DNA from: Chrysaora quinquecirrha
Taxonomy: Eukaryota > Cnidaria > Scyphozoa > Semaeostomeae > Pelagiidae
Assembly (NCBI GenBank): GCA_014526335.1
Contig: JACTAT010000020.1
Location: 310,001 to 374,000 of the forward strand
Length of the DNA: 64,000 nt
Direction: 5' to 3'
Shown here: positions 13,464-23,300 of the stretch, piece by piece
How the letters are laid out: each line of letters begins with the position of its first letter
Position numbering within the stretch: position 1 is the stretch's first letter
Program-made: the position numbers and the translations under genes
The notes under the pieces: generated by a model
What the model saw: only the letters and a program-made list of their open reading frames with translations
Database searches by the model: none
Told to the model about the DNA's origin: nothing

Positions 13464-14693
13464 TTAAATAGCACATGTTTCAGCAACAAACTTGGTTTTG
13501 CATAACTTCTCTTCACTTATGAAATCAGAATCCTCCAACGCATCACAGAAGTTGGTATTTTCGGTCTGTTTCTTGAATGGGAAAGATGGTGACAGCATTT
13601 TAACGATAGGTAACAGATCCACGTGTGTCGTTACAGGGCTATGCATTCCATCCTCACATCTGAAAGCGCGGTTCTTGTTGTTTTGTGTTGATGTCCGATA
13701 TCTCTGACAGTTAAATATTGGAATGTAAGTAAGGAATGTTTTTCTGTACTCAGCACTCATAATGACTAGAATAACAGGATTACACATGCTGTTAGCGTAA
13801 GCAAATACAAAGGCGAATTGGAACAAATGTCCACTGCCACTCCAGCGGCCGAATGATGGGCAATACTCATCAAGTATAGATAGCAGATGAATGGGGAAAA
13901 AGCACACAACGAATGCAATGAATATTGCACGAAACATTCTGATTAACCTCTGTTGGCTACGAATGCGTGTTTCACGTTTTTTCCCTCTTGCTGATCCTTG
14001 TAACAATAGCAGGCTAACCGTGAGTGCTTTGCTTATTCTTACGTAAGCCAATAAATTGACAATGATTGGTATTGCAAAGATAACTATAAATCTTTGTAAA
14101 TAATATGCCTGTCGAAAATGTTGACTTGGCCAAAATGGTATGCAAGCTTTGGCTACCCACATGCCTCTTCCAACTTTCAAAACCAAACTGAGTGGCAAAC
14201 CATTGAGCAAATAGGAGATAATCCATATTGCAATTAGTATTATTATTCTCTGCATGTGACTTGGTTTTGCAGCCATCGGGTATATGATAGTTCTGTATCT
14301 ATCAAGGCTGATGCTAACATGTGTGAGAACAGAAACAGCAATGACAACGTCAGTCAAAGGAAACACGTACCTACAAACAAAGTCACCAAGTGGCCATGAA
14401 ATATGTTTTGCCATAATACTCAATGGTAAAATTATGATTAATGTCAACAAATCAGTTATTGCCAGATTTAGTAGGAAGCAGTGCTTCAAAGACTTGCTTT
14501 TTTCAGACCTTGTTATAGTTAAAACAACAAGGATATTCCCAACCATACCAGCCAGAAATATAAGACCATAGAGTACATAGACAGTAACATCTACTTCGAT
14601 TCTTATCGGCTGCATTATTTTCGAAGGGCTTCTTGTTGTATAATTTATGTATGACTTGTTTAAAAAGGAAGAGACTTCCATCGTGCTGTTCAT
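13464..14693 (-). CDS. Class A (rhodopsin-like) G protein-coupled receptor
   Basis: A 409-residue seven-helix receptor in one exon. I chose the ATG at 14693 because the open frame upstream begins with TTG right after a splice-acceptor-like TTTTGTAG (14744). A non-coding 5' exon is therefore likely. The N-terminus carries N-glycosylation sequons NST, NKS and NYT. TM1 (about residues 36-60) has the GN pair, TM2 has LNLAITDLL, and TM3 ends in DRY after a Cys suited to the ECL1-ECL2 disulfide. TM5 has AIPIIVN, TM6 has VVCFFPIHLL and TM7 has NSMCNPVIL. The long basic third loop (KKRETRIRSQQRLIR) would face the G protein. The overall look is peptide-receptor-like, but I cannot name the ligand. The NPxxY tyrosine is replaced (NPVIL). 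No frame damage. Convergent with PUM3. Confidence 0.92.
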   Translation of the reverse strand: MNSTMEVSSFLNKSYINYTTRSPSKIMQPIRIEVDVTVYVLYGLIFLAGMVGNILVVLTITRSEKSKSLKHCFLLNLAITDLLTLIIILPLSIMAKHISWPLGDFVCRYVFPLTDVVIAVSVLTHVSISLDRYRTIIYPMAAKPSHMQRIIILIAIWIISYLLNGLPLSLVLKVGRGMWVAKACIPFWPSQHFRQAYYLQRFIVIFAIPIIVNLLAYVRISKALTVSLLLLQGSARGKKRETRIRSQQRLIRMFRAIFIAFVVCFFPIHLLSILDEYCPSFGRWSGSGHLFQFAFVFAYANSMCNPVILVIMSAEYRKTFLTYIPIFNCQRYRTSTQNNKNRAFRCEDGMHSPVTTHVDLLPIVKMLSPSFPFKKQTENTNFCDALEDSDFISEEKLCKTKFVAETCAI

Positions 14694-14743
14694 TTTATTC
14701 GCTTGAAACCTCTTTGCTCTTGCCAAGAAATGCTTTAATTTCA

Positions 14744-15627
14744 ACTACAAAATAGAATATCATTCTAATTACAGTATCCAGAGCTTCATTTATCAAAATT
14801 TGTAAGAGATACCTGCATTTCTCGATTACTTTAACTTTGGGCAGGTGGTTGGCTATTATGGAAGCTTAGTGTCCCATTTGTTCTCAGAGGAACAACGTCA
14901 AACATTGATATTTTCTCTAAAGTGAAGCTTTGCGTTATGTCATTCTTTCTTGAAAATGTACGCAGATGCAGTAATTAATCTGATAATTTAGCATGGCACT
15001 GGCAATTGCTTTGAAGTAAAAGATTCATTCATGAGAACTGATCTTCAGTCGTCAATTTGGTAAAAGTTTTAATGCGAATAGAATGAAATCTGAAGCAGGT
15101 GAAAGAAACAAATCTGATAATCAACAAACATGGTGTATGGCATGTGTTATCTTGAGTTGATTAACAACTATCTCCTCTGTTTACTAATTTATGCTTTTGT
15201 TGCTTTGCGGAGATCTTTTTGTTTTGAACAGATTTCTCGATTTAATCATTATATGCCGTGAAAGAAGAGAAATTTTAAGTTTGCTTTATTTTGAGTATTT
15301 TAAGTTTTAAGTAGGCCTAGTTCATTTGAATTGTCAATTTCCTGTGGTCACTTCCAATTATTGCTTTTTTTGAATTTGTCAATTTTCCGTTTCAACTTTG
15401 ACTTAACTAGGATTGAAATTTTTACTAGCTTAACGAAATCTAACAGGAAACTACGACAAACAGGATTTAAACCTTAGTGGAAAAAAGCTTAATTATACAC
15501 ACGCAAAACACAAGAAGAAGCCCAAATAAATCCATTCATCAAAAACCAGCAATTCAATACTCTAGAAACGATTTCAGTTGCTTTTAGGCTTAATGATCAT
15601 GACTTCTTAACATATGGTAAAACAGAC
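14744..15627. other. Region upstream of GPCR, no gene seen
   Basis: AT-rich sequence that should hold the GPCR promoter and a probable non-coding first exon. I could not define either. No repeat or coding signal was recognised. Confidence 0.5.
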
Positions 15628-15916
15628 CGAAACAATTGACTTAAGTGGATTTACACCCAAATGCGAATCGAAATGCACCAATCAGAGAGTTGGTTTTCTA
15701 CACCAATCAGCTTGCTGGATATTGCGGGAAGACCAATACAATTAATTGAGGAGTTGAAGAGTCCATCAGAAGGAGTTCATTTTCTCACTTAGACCCTTTA
15801 ATTTATTCTATTGGTCTTCCCGCTCTATCCCGCACGATGCCAATTCAGCTTCACTTTCTGATTGGTGCACTTCGATCTGCATCTGGGTATAAATTCCACC
15901 TTAGTCAATTGTTTCC
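15628..15916. mobile_element. Inverted-repeat MITE rich in CCAAT motifs
   Basis: The left end (GAAACAATTGACTTAAGTGG) and the right end (CCACCTTAGTCAATTGTTTC) are inverted copies. The match continues inward to GCACCAATCAGA / TCTGATTGGTGC, giving arms of about 65 bp. Both arms and the middle carry ACCAAT or ATTGGT boxes. The right edge lies only about 3 bp from the 5' LTR of the BEL/Pao element. A diverged partial relative lies at 32153-32290. No clear target duplication was found. Confidence 0.65.
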
Positions 15917-15919
15917 GTT

Positions 15920-16160
15920 TGTAAGAAGTATGGATAAATTTATAGGGACATTCATTCCCGGTTTTAATCCGTTCATTCGTTATTTGTTATACTCGTAACT
16001 TGATATATACTCGTGTTATGTTACATAAGTTAGTAAAATCGAGCATGGCGTGTGAAATCTTGCTGCTCTGAAGTTTAAGTTGAAGATAAAATTGTATCAC
16101 AAAGTTTCTTTACGGAATAATTAGGTTATTGCGACTCGCACGATTGGGGTTTTTCCAACA
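15920..16160 (+). repeat. 5' LTR of BEL/Pao element
   Basis: 241 bp beginning TGTAAGAAG and ending TTTTCCAACA, repeated at 23060-23300. TG...CA ends are canonical. No obvious TGG-type primer binding site follows directly. Confidence 0.85.
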
Positions 16161-16227
16161 TTCTTGCACCTCCGACGGGACCACTTGGGGGTCTGAGGTA
16201 TTTGGTAAAGTTTTTGTGATCGAAAAA

Positions 16228-17620
16228 ATGTCTCAAGAAGACGATTTGATGGGCCAGGCAACCAACGAAGAAATGTCAGTGCTGGATAATCATAGAGCAG
16301 AAAGAGAAGTTTATAAAGATGCCTTACAAGATTCGATTTCAAGGTTAAACAATATAAATGGAGTCGAACAAGTCAACGAAACGTTGGTAAGTGAAATTAA
16401 AGAACTAAAATTTGTAATTGAGCTTAGCTTGTCGGAGATTAGCGATATAGATGTGAAAATTCAAGCTGAAATGAAAAGATTAAAATTAAAACCAAACTTA
16501 GTAGAAGGACTAAAGGTTAGTAGATCGTATGCTGTAAAGATACAGGTCGCTTTAAACAAGGCCATTGAGTTAGAAAAGAAAGAAATAAAGAAATAGCCTA
16601 GTCCGAGTTTTAGCCTGCCTAGAGGGTTACGTGAAACTCCAAAAGAATTAAGCAACGAAGTACCAAAGAGAATTATGTCACCAGGTATAGTCTTTTCTCA
16701 AGTTTTCCTGGTCCTGAGATCAATATTGACACGGATGAGATATGGGGAGAGAGCTAACCCCAGACTATTAAGTGTCCTTTGGGTAATCAGAAATATTTGA
16801 ACAGCCAATGTCTTTTGGGCAATTTGGAAATTGTGGAAAGTCTAGGAATATGGGACGAACGGAAATTGCTGGACAGTTGCAAGCACAGCATAATCCCTTT
16901 GGAGGGGGCCTAGGGAACACCCTTGGTAATGAAATGAGAACCACCAGAAGTGAAAGTAACTATGGGAATCAAAATATTGTGAAATTGCCTAAGATGCAAC
17001 TAAAACGTTTTGATGGCGACCCCATGAAATGGCTAGAGTTTTGGGAGAATTTCCAAAGAAATTTCCACGATAACCCAGGATACGCTGATATACATAAGAT
17101 GTCATATCTGAAGGCTTTTTGGATGGGGCTGCTAGTACAACTATAGCAAATTTATGCATCATAGGCAATAATTATAAGCCAGCAGTAGAAGTATTGAAAG
17201 CTAAGTATGGCCAAACTGGATTGTTAAAGAGAGGGACGACTGTTAGCTGTCAGTAGTACAACATGTGTTTTTTGCCTTGGAGAACATCATAGTAAAGAGT
17301 GCAGCCAAGTTCAAGAGATTGACAAGAGAAAGGGAATCCTAAATAAATATAATAGATGTTTTCAATGTCTTCGAAAGGGGCATATTCAGAGAAATGTAGG
17401 GATAAAACCGAATGTGATAAGTGTACGACAAGAGGCCACCATGTGTCAATCTGCAAAGAGGGAACGACACCAAACTTGCATGTTACCGCGAAAGGAGCCA
17501 TAGCACTTGCAAAGCAAAGATTAATATTCCAGGAAAAGAACCAGTTCCATGTAGACTGTTGCTACACCCTGGAAGTGACAAGACCTATAAAGTGTAAAAG
17601 ATTGCTGACAAGTTAAAGGG
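16228..17620 (+). pseudogene. BEL/Pao gag, frame-broken
   Basis: The first segment (16228-16596) starts at ATG with MSQEDD and is an acidic, helix-rich, coiled-coil-like gag N-terminus that ends in a stop. After a gap the frame reopens at 16808-17146 with the DUF1759 core (LPKMQLKRFDGDPMKW), typical of this superfamily. A zinc-knuckle region follows at about 17250-17470 (CVFCLGEHHSKEC, CFQCLRKGH, CDKCTTRGHH), split over frames. The protease-like stretch begins at about 17540 with a PCRLLLHPGSDKTY motif; the usual D of the family's DPGSD is H here. Several stops and shifts make it non-functional. Confidence 0.85.
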
Positions 17621-20600
17621 TAAACCGATTCGTTACGAGACCAAAATTCTGGACACGATTCATGGAAGCAGAAACCATAGATGTTCTATTTATGAGCTTG
17701 AAGTGAGGAATATGAATGGAGAGATCAAGTTTACTATAGAAGATGCAACATTGAGTAAATTGACCACTGTCAGAAATGCAAGACCTGAGATCGTGCAACA
17801 AAGATTCGAGCACCTGAAAGATATTGAATTCTCTGATGTCTCAAAACATGATGAGCTAGAAGTGCATGCTATCATCGGCTTGAAAGATTTGTGCAAGGTA
17901 AGGACAGGATGATACAGGGGGAGAAAACCAACCCATTGCAGAAGAAATTACATTAGGGTGGACATTTGTAGGACCTACCTATCAAGGAACAGATGAATGC
18001 AATCAGGAAAGTAGCTTGCTGTTTTGTAGGGAAGGTAATCAGAAGATTTCTTCAGAAGTGGAATGATTATTGGACCTAGAGACTGTAAGTATAAGAGACG
18101 ATGATCCGATCTGCACTGACTTCAAAGATACAGTAAGGTTCAATGGCACACGTTATGTTGTACAGTTACCATGGAAATCTGCGACGATAAAAGCATCACT
18201 GTCAGACAACAGACAGTTATCAGAAAAACAATTGAAATCTCAGTTAAAGAGACTTGCAGCAGTACCGGAGCAATTGAAAGCGTATGATCAGGTGATATAG
18301 GAACATATAGATACTGGAATGGTTGAAAAGGTACCTGAAAGTGAAGCCAAGGGACAGAAGCACTACATTCCCCACCGCGCGGTGATTAGACAGGAAGCAG
18401 AGTCAACCAAAGTTAGAATAGTCTTCGACACTTCGGCAAAAGAAAGGAAAGGTAACAGATCACTAAATGAGTGCCTGCACAAGGGACCTTCATTGATGCC
18501 GTTGTTGTTAGATGTCTTGCTGCGTTTTAGAACGCATCCTGTTGCACTTGTTGGGGATGTAAAGAAGGCGTTTCATCAGATAGAGATTTCCGAGGAGGAC
18601 AAAGGTAGTTTGAGGTTTCTGTGGCTGGACGATGCTAATGGTCAGGTTGCGTTGAAGGTGAATGAATGGTGGTTTACGAGGGTTATCTTTGGAGCTGGAC
18701 TGAGTCCGTTTTTGCTTAATGCTACGCTGAGAAAACATTTGGAAAGTTATGAATGGGAGGATCCGGGTTTTGTCAGAAGAGACATGAATAGTCTGTTTTG
18801 GATGATGTGGTTAGTGGTGCGAGCAATTCTGAGGAAGCTGTAAGGTTGCAGAGGAAACTAACGGAGATCGAGATCGTCAAAAGAGGCGGATTTGATCTTC
18901 ATAAGTGGAAGACAAACAAACCAGAATTGAAAGACAGTCTAGAGAAAGAGATTGTACAGAGTACAGATGAAAAATTTGCAGAACAAAGTTTAAATCAGCA
19001 TGTTGGCCAGAGCAAGGTTTTAGGAAGAAAGTGGACAGAAGGTTCAGATGAAATGGCCGTCAGCCTTGTTCAAATGATCGAAGAGAGAAAGGAATTCTTG
19101 ACAAAGAGAGTACTGCTCAGTAAACTTTCTCAAATATACGATCCATTGGGACTTGTAGGTCCAGTTACTATCATTGCTAGAAAGATATTACAAGATGTCT
19201 GCAAAGCAGAGACAGATTGGGACAGTATGGTCAGCAGAGAAATTCAAAAAAAGATAGGAGTTGTTTGTCAAGCAACTAGAGTCAATGTCAGAAGTACAAT
19301 TTCAAAGATGTGTTGTACCTAATGCGAGCTTGGATTCAGTAACAATCCACATTTTTGCTGATGCAAGCAAGTCTGCACACTGTGCTGCTTTGTACATAGT
19401 TACTAAGTCAGCTGGTACAGTTCAAATTCGTTTATTGACTACTACAAAGATCAGATTAGCACCACTCAAGAAGGAGCTTACTATTCCACGCTTGGAGTTA
19501 ACAGCTGCAAAATGCGCATCAAGGCTGAGACAAAAGTCATCGAAACATTAAGAGTTGAAGTGGAAGACGTTTTTATGTGGACAGACAGTTGTACCTGCTA
19601 CACTGGTTGGAAAGAAGAGGTCAGTATCATCAGTTTGTCGAGCATCGTATTACAGAAATAGAGAAGTTAACCGGTAAAGCCAAAGGGGGTTATTGTCCCG
19701 CAACTCAAAATCCTGCAAATATGGGGACAAGAGGAAAAAGCCCAGAGATATTAAGCCAAAGTCAGTTATGGTGGCAGGGACATGACTGCTTATCGACAGA
19801 AGATTGGCCAGAACAACCACAGTTGATGGAAAAAGTCGAAACGGCTGAGGAAGAAATTAAACACGTCTTGCAGGTTACATATGTAAAGAAGACCAAAGGT
19901 TTATCAGCATTGATTGATTTGAAGGACTATAGCACAAAAGTCATATTACTTCGCGTTACTACATGGATTCTACGTTTTGTAAAGAACTGTAGGCAGAAAG
20001 GAAAGTCTGAATCGCCATATCTGACAGTAGCCGAAGTTAAGGATGCAGAAGACAGATGGATAAAGGAGATCCAAATGGAAATTTAAAAAGTGAGCAAAAT
20101 TATGAACAGTTAGTTCAGCAGTTGAACACCGTGAAAATGGTTGGAGTTATGCGCTGTAAAGGGAGGCTGCAATATTCAGATATATCATTAGAAGCACAAT
20201 ACCCCTTATTGTTGCCAAGAGAAAACAGGTAGACCTATGTGAAAGAAGCACACGAAAGATTGATTCATGGAGGAGAAAATGCAACTCTAGCAAAGATTAG
20301 ACAACAATTTGGATTCCTAAGGGAAAACAAGTTGTAAAGAAAGTTAATCGCCAATGTAATGATTGTGCTAAAAGAAGTTCTAAGATAACGAAAGTAATAG
20401 ATACTGCACCGTTGCCTGAACTAAGAGTGAAGCAAACAAGACCCTTTGAAGTAATAGGATGCGATTTTGCTGGTCCGATATACCTGCAAAACAATGAAAA
20501 ATCCTACATTGCACTTTTTACTTGTGCCGTCACTCGAGCTGTTCATCTGGAGCTGACAATGGACATGACATCATTGGAGTTTAGAGCTGTTCTTCAGAGA

Positions 20601-21052
20601 TTCATGAGTCGTCGAGGGACACCGAGCACTATAATAAGTGACAACGCAAAAAGGTTTAAGAGTAGAGGAAAGTATCTAAAGAGAATATGCCAAGATGAAG
20701 AATTGCAAGGCTATCTTACTGCAAGACAAATAGAATGGACATTTAATATCGCTAAGGCACCTTGGCAAGGTGGATTTTCTGAACTAATGGTAGCAATTTC
20801 GAAGTCAACTTTGTACAAAGTTTTGAAGGTGGAGACACTGCTCATACAAGTTTGATGAACAACAGGCCTTTGACTTACCAAACAGATGAGCTTGAAGAAG
20901 AACCTCTAACACCGAATCACATGATATTTGATTTCGCATTGCCAATTATCGCTAGTGATTCAAATGCAGAAATCAACGAGGACGAAGATTATGCGACAGC
21001 TGTAAATAAGAGATTTGAGTATATTTCTATCCTAAAGATCCACTTGTAGAAG
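17621..21052 (+). pseudogene. BEL/Pao pol (protease, RT, RNase H, integrase), frame-broken
   Basis: The reading order is the protease remainder (17640-17900), then RT from about 18080 with HYIPHRAVIRQEAES, IVFDTSAKE, LVGDVKKAFHQIEIS and FGAGLSPFLLN. The catalytic box reads MDDVVSG after a frame change near 18790. Thumb and connection follow (LLSKLSQIYDPLGLVGP), then RNase H (HIFADASKSAHCAALY, IPRLELTAAK). The integrase has zinc-finger remnants (CNDCAKRS) and the core GCDFAGP (first Asp), IISDNAKRF (second Asp) and GGFSELMV (Glu; the family's usual W is S). NNRPLTYQTDELEEEPLTPN is the typical C-terminal signature. At least five frame changes or stops are visible. Confidence 0.88.
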
Positions 21053-21078
21053 AGATCTACACGTGAATATTTACAAGG

Positions 21079-22218
21079 ACTGCAAGCAGTGGCGTAGCCA
21101 GGGTCTTTGGATTGGGGGGGCAAAAGAATAAAAAATATGGGGGTCCGGGGGCTTGCCCCCGAAAAATTTTTGGACAATGCCCTTCTACAAGTCGTAAAAC
21201 GGCCCTTTATAAAAGAGATTTGACGGGCTTTCAAAAGGAAAAATATGTTGGACAATTCTTGCTTTGCACAAAAATTTCATGACAACAGACCTACAATCTT
21301 CGTGTAGGGTCTATTACTATGCCAGGGATAAATTGTTCTAAGACCTTTGAAATTCATGAAAGCTAGCTACCAAATATCTATGTTGTAACTACAAAATTTG
21401 TTACAAAGCGTTTTTAAGCATGAAAACATGGAAATAAAAGTTTCAAACTAATTAATGAGAAAGACACAAAATTAGGGGGTCCGGGGTATGCTCCCCGGAA
21501 AAATTCATTCTTTACCTCTAGAATGGCATAGAATGCATAATTTTTTGCTTGCCGAGTGTGTTCCTACTGGGTATCCGAAGACATCTCACCTCACCTGTTT
21601 GTTGGAAACACTTGCTTTCTTGTTGATGTAGAACATTCCAGCCAAGAATACATACTTATTATACGAAGCGGTGAAAATTTTCATTCTACGTTTATCTACT
21701 AGAAACATGCACTGTGTTGTGTGATCTTTCGTTTACTCTACTAATTTCCTCGTGTTTTTGCCTTTTCGTTCTATTTCGTTTTATTTCGACAACGAGAGAG
21801 AGGAGATTAACGTTTTGACTTTTCACCACATCAACAATACGGAAGAGAGAGAGGGGTCTTTTGAATAAACTTTAAATCTGTCCGACGGGACCGTAAAAAC
21901 ACAAGAAAGGGTCCGTACCTTTAGAACCCTTCACACATCGAGACCTATTGCAACAGGAGGGGCGTGTGGGTTGAACAATAGACAATAGTAAACACGTGGC
22001 GCTAATTGCCGCATAAAAATAGTAGTAGAACACTTTCCTGGAACCGAGCAGGTTGGATCGGCTTGGATGATATCTCTAACGGTTGTTAGAAGTTCTCTTA
22101 CCCCCCCCCCCTCTGATTTTATTGCAGAAATGGACTTTTCTAAAACACCAACTTTTCAACAATTGGGGGGGGCGACCGCCCCCCCTTGCCCCCCCTTGGC
22201 TACGCTACTGACTGCAAG
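21079..22218. mobile_element. Non-autonomous hAT transposon nested in BEL/Pao
   Basis: The element proper is 21087-22210, 1124 bp. Its left end is CAGTGGCGTAGCCAGGG and its right end is CCTTGGCTACGCTACTG, an inverted pair of the classic hAT form. It is flanked by a perfect 8-bp target duplication ACTGCAAG (21079-21086 and 22211-22218). The interior has G-rich and C-rich runs near the ends and repeats of GGGGTCCGGGG (about 21141 and 21477). I found no transposase, so it would need one supplied in trans. It interrupts the integrase C-terminal region of the host element, so it is younger. Confidence 0.93.
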
Positions 22219-23058
22219 AGTACCAACGACAAAATAATCAACTAGCTAAAGTAACAGAGCTAGGAAAGATCATTCTTATTGTTGATTAGACAACTATATT
22301 GGAGATATTGAAGAGATATTGGAGAATGGGAAAGGTAATTGGTCATATCAAGAGAGGTGGAATAATTCGATCTATTCTCACCCAATAGGACGCTCTTAAA
22401 TTTCAAAATAACGCATGTAAACGCTGTCTCTTACTCCCCTGAGGTATTGCTAGTCACGTGTGTGCCTCTTGAGGCTTTAGCAAGATAATAAAATCCAAGG
22501 ACTGGTGTTTTCTGCCCCTTTTCTACGCGACAAGCTGTGAGACATTTCAAAGCGGCCCGCCTCTCCTCCCTCGGCGACGTTTTCTTTCCACTATATTGGC
22601 GTTTTCCACTTCACTTTTACAAAGATAACTCCTATTGAGGTTTATGCGTTATTCACACAGGCCCACATGCATATGTCCAACGCGCATGTGTAGAGTCAGT
22701 TCGCCGGGGCGTAAAAGTGAAGTGGAAATTATCCATTAGTCACTATTCCTCTCGGAAAGCGATCTTCCTTCGCACTCAGGTTTCTTAGTTAATTTGAGAG
22801 GAAGAGTACTATTTGGGTGATAATAGGTTACTGTTCAGATTCATACGTTGAGTCAAGGACAATTGATTGAAATTCAAAGATCGTTGCAGGGTATTACTTG
22901 CTTAGAATTAAAAGGACCGTTACCAGAGATGAAATCTAAAGACGGTGAAAAATTATTTAATAGAAGAACCAAGAGACTTGCTAGGTTTGCGGGCGAAGAA
23001 AGAAGAGAACTATACAGATTTGAATCAAGAAGAATAACTTCTTGGTTGGGGGGGGGGA
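22219..23058 (+). pseudogene. BEL/Pao pol C-terminal tail, split by a MITE
   Basis: To the right of the hAT insertion the pol tail resumes (WRMGKVIGHIKRGGIIRS, near 22318-22372). It is broken by the insertion at 22375-22823 and resumes as VQIHTLSQGQ followed by RSLQGITCLELKGPLPEM (about 22832-22930). This is the usual end of BEL/Pao pol. The basic C-terminus runs up to the polypurine tract. The order on both sides of the insertions shows one original reading frame. Confidence 0.65.
22373..22825. mobile_element. TA-flanked MITE nested in BEL/Pao tail
   Basis: The proposed element is 22375-22823, between TA dinucleotides at 22373-22374 and 22824-22825. Ends are TTCTCACCC and GGGTGATAA (inverted, one mismatch), followed inward by CAATAG / CTATT. 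It also holds a perfect 17-bp inverted pair TTCCACTTCACTTTTAC (22604-22620) and GTAAAAGTGAAGTGGAA (22711-22727). Pol text on both sides supports an insertion. The exact borders are less sure than for the hAT element. Confidence 0.55.
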
Positions 23059-23059
23059 G

Positions 23060-23300
23060 TCTTAGAAATATAGACAAATTTATAGGGACATTCATTCCGG
23101 GTTTTCATCCGTTCATTCGTTATTTGATATACTTGTATCTTGATATATGCTCGTGTTATGTTACATAAGTTATTAAAATCGCGCATGGCGTGTGAATTCT
23201 TGCTGCTCTTAAGATTAAGTTGAAGATAAAATTGTATCAACAAGTTTCTTTACAGAATATTTGATTTATTGCGACTCGCACGGACGTGGTTTTTCCAACA
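23060..23300 (+). repeat. 3' LTR of BEL/Pao element
   Basis: Same length as the 5' LTR, with scattered substitutions. It begins TCTTAGAAATATAG (the first dinucleotide TG has become TC) and ends TTTTCCAACA. The divergence between LTRs indicates an old insertion. Confidence 0.85.

Larger units (their letters stand above)
15920..23300 (+). mobile_element. BEL/Pao LTR retrotransposon, inactive, with two nested elements
   Basis: Two direct LTRs of 241 bp (15920-16160 and 23060-23300) enclose degraded gag and pol in the family order gag, protease, RT, RNase H, integrase. The internal region is 6.9 kb, of which about 1.6 kb is later insertions (hAT 21087-22210, MITE 22375-22823). Direct evidence for the family is the DUF1759-type segment PKMQLKRFDGDPMKWLEFW, the RT text VRIVFDTSAKE, VGDVKKAFHQI and SQIYDPLGLVGP, and the integrase GCDFAGP. 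A G-rich polypurine tract (about 23047-23059) abuts the 3' LTR. The LTRs differ at many positions, so this is not recent. The 5-bp flanks (CCGTT / CGTCT) are not a clean target duplication. Confidence 0.92.

Noticed and set aside
14694..14744. Longer GPCR N-terminus starting upstream of 14693
   Set aside because: The extra 17 codons begin with TTG, not ATG, and directly follow a splice-acceptor-like TTTTGTAG, so they are more likely 5' UTR of the coding exon.
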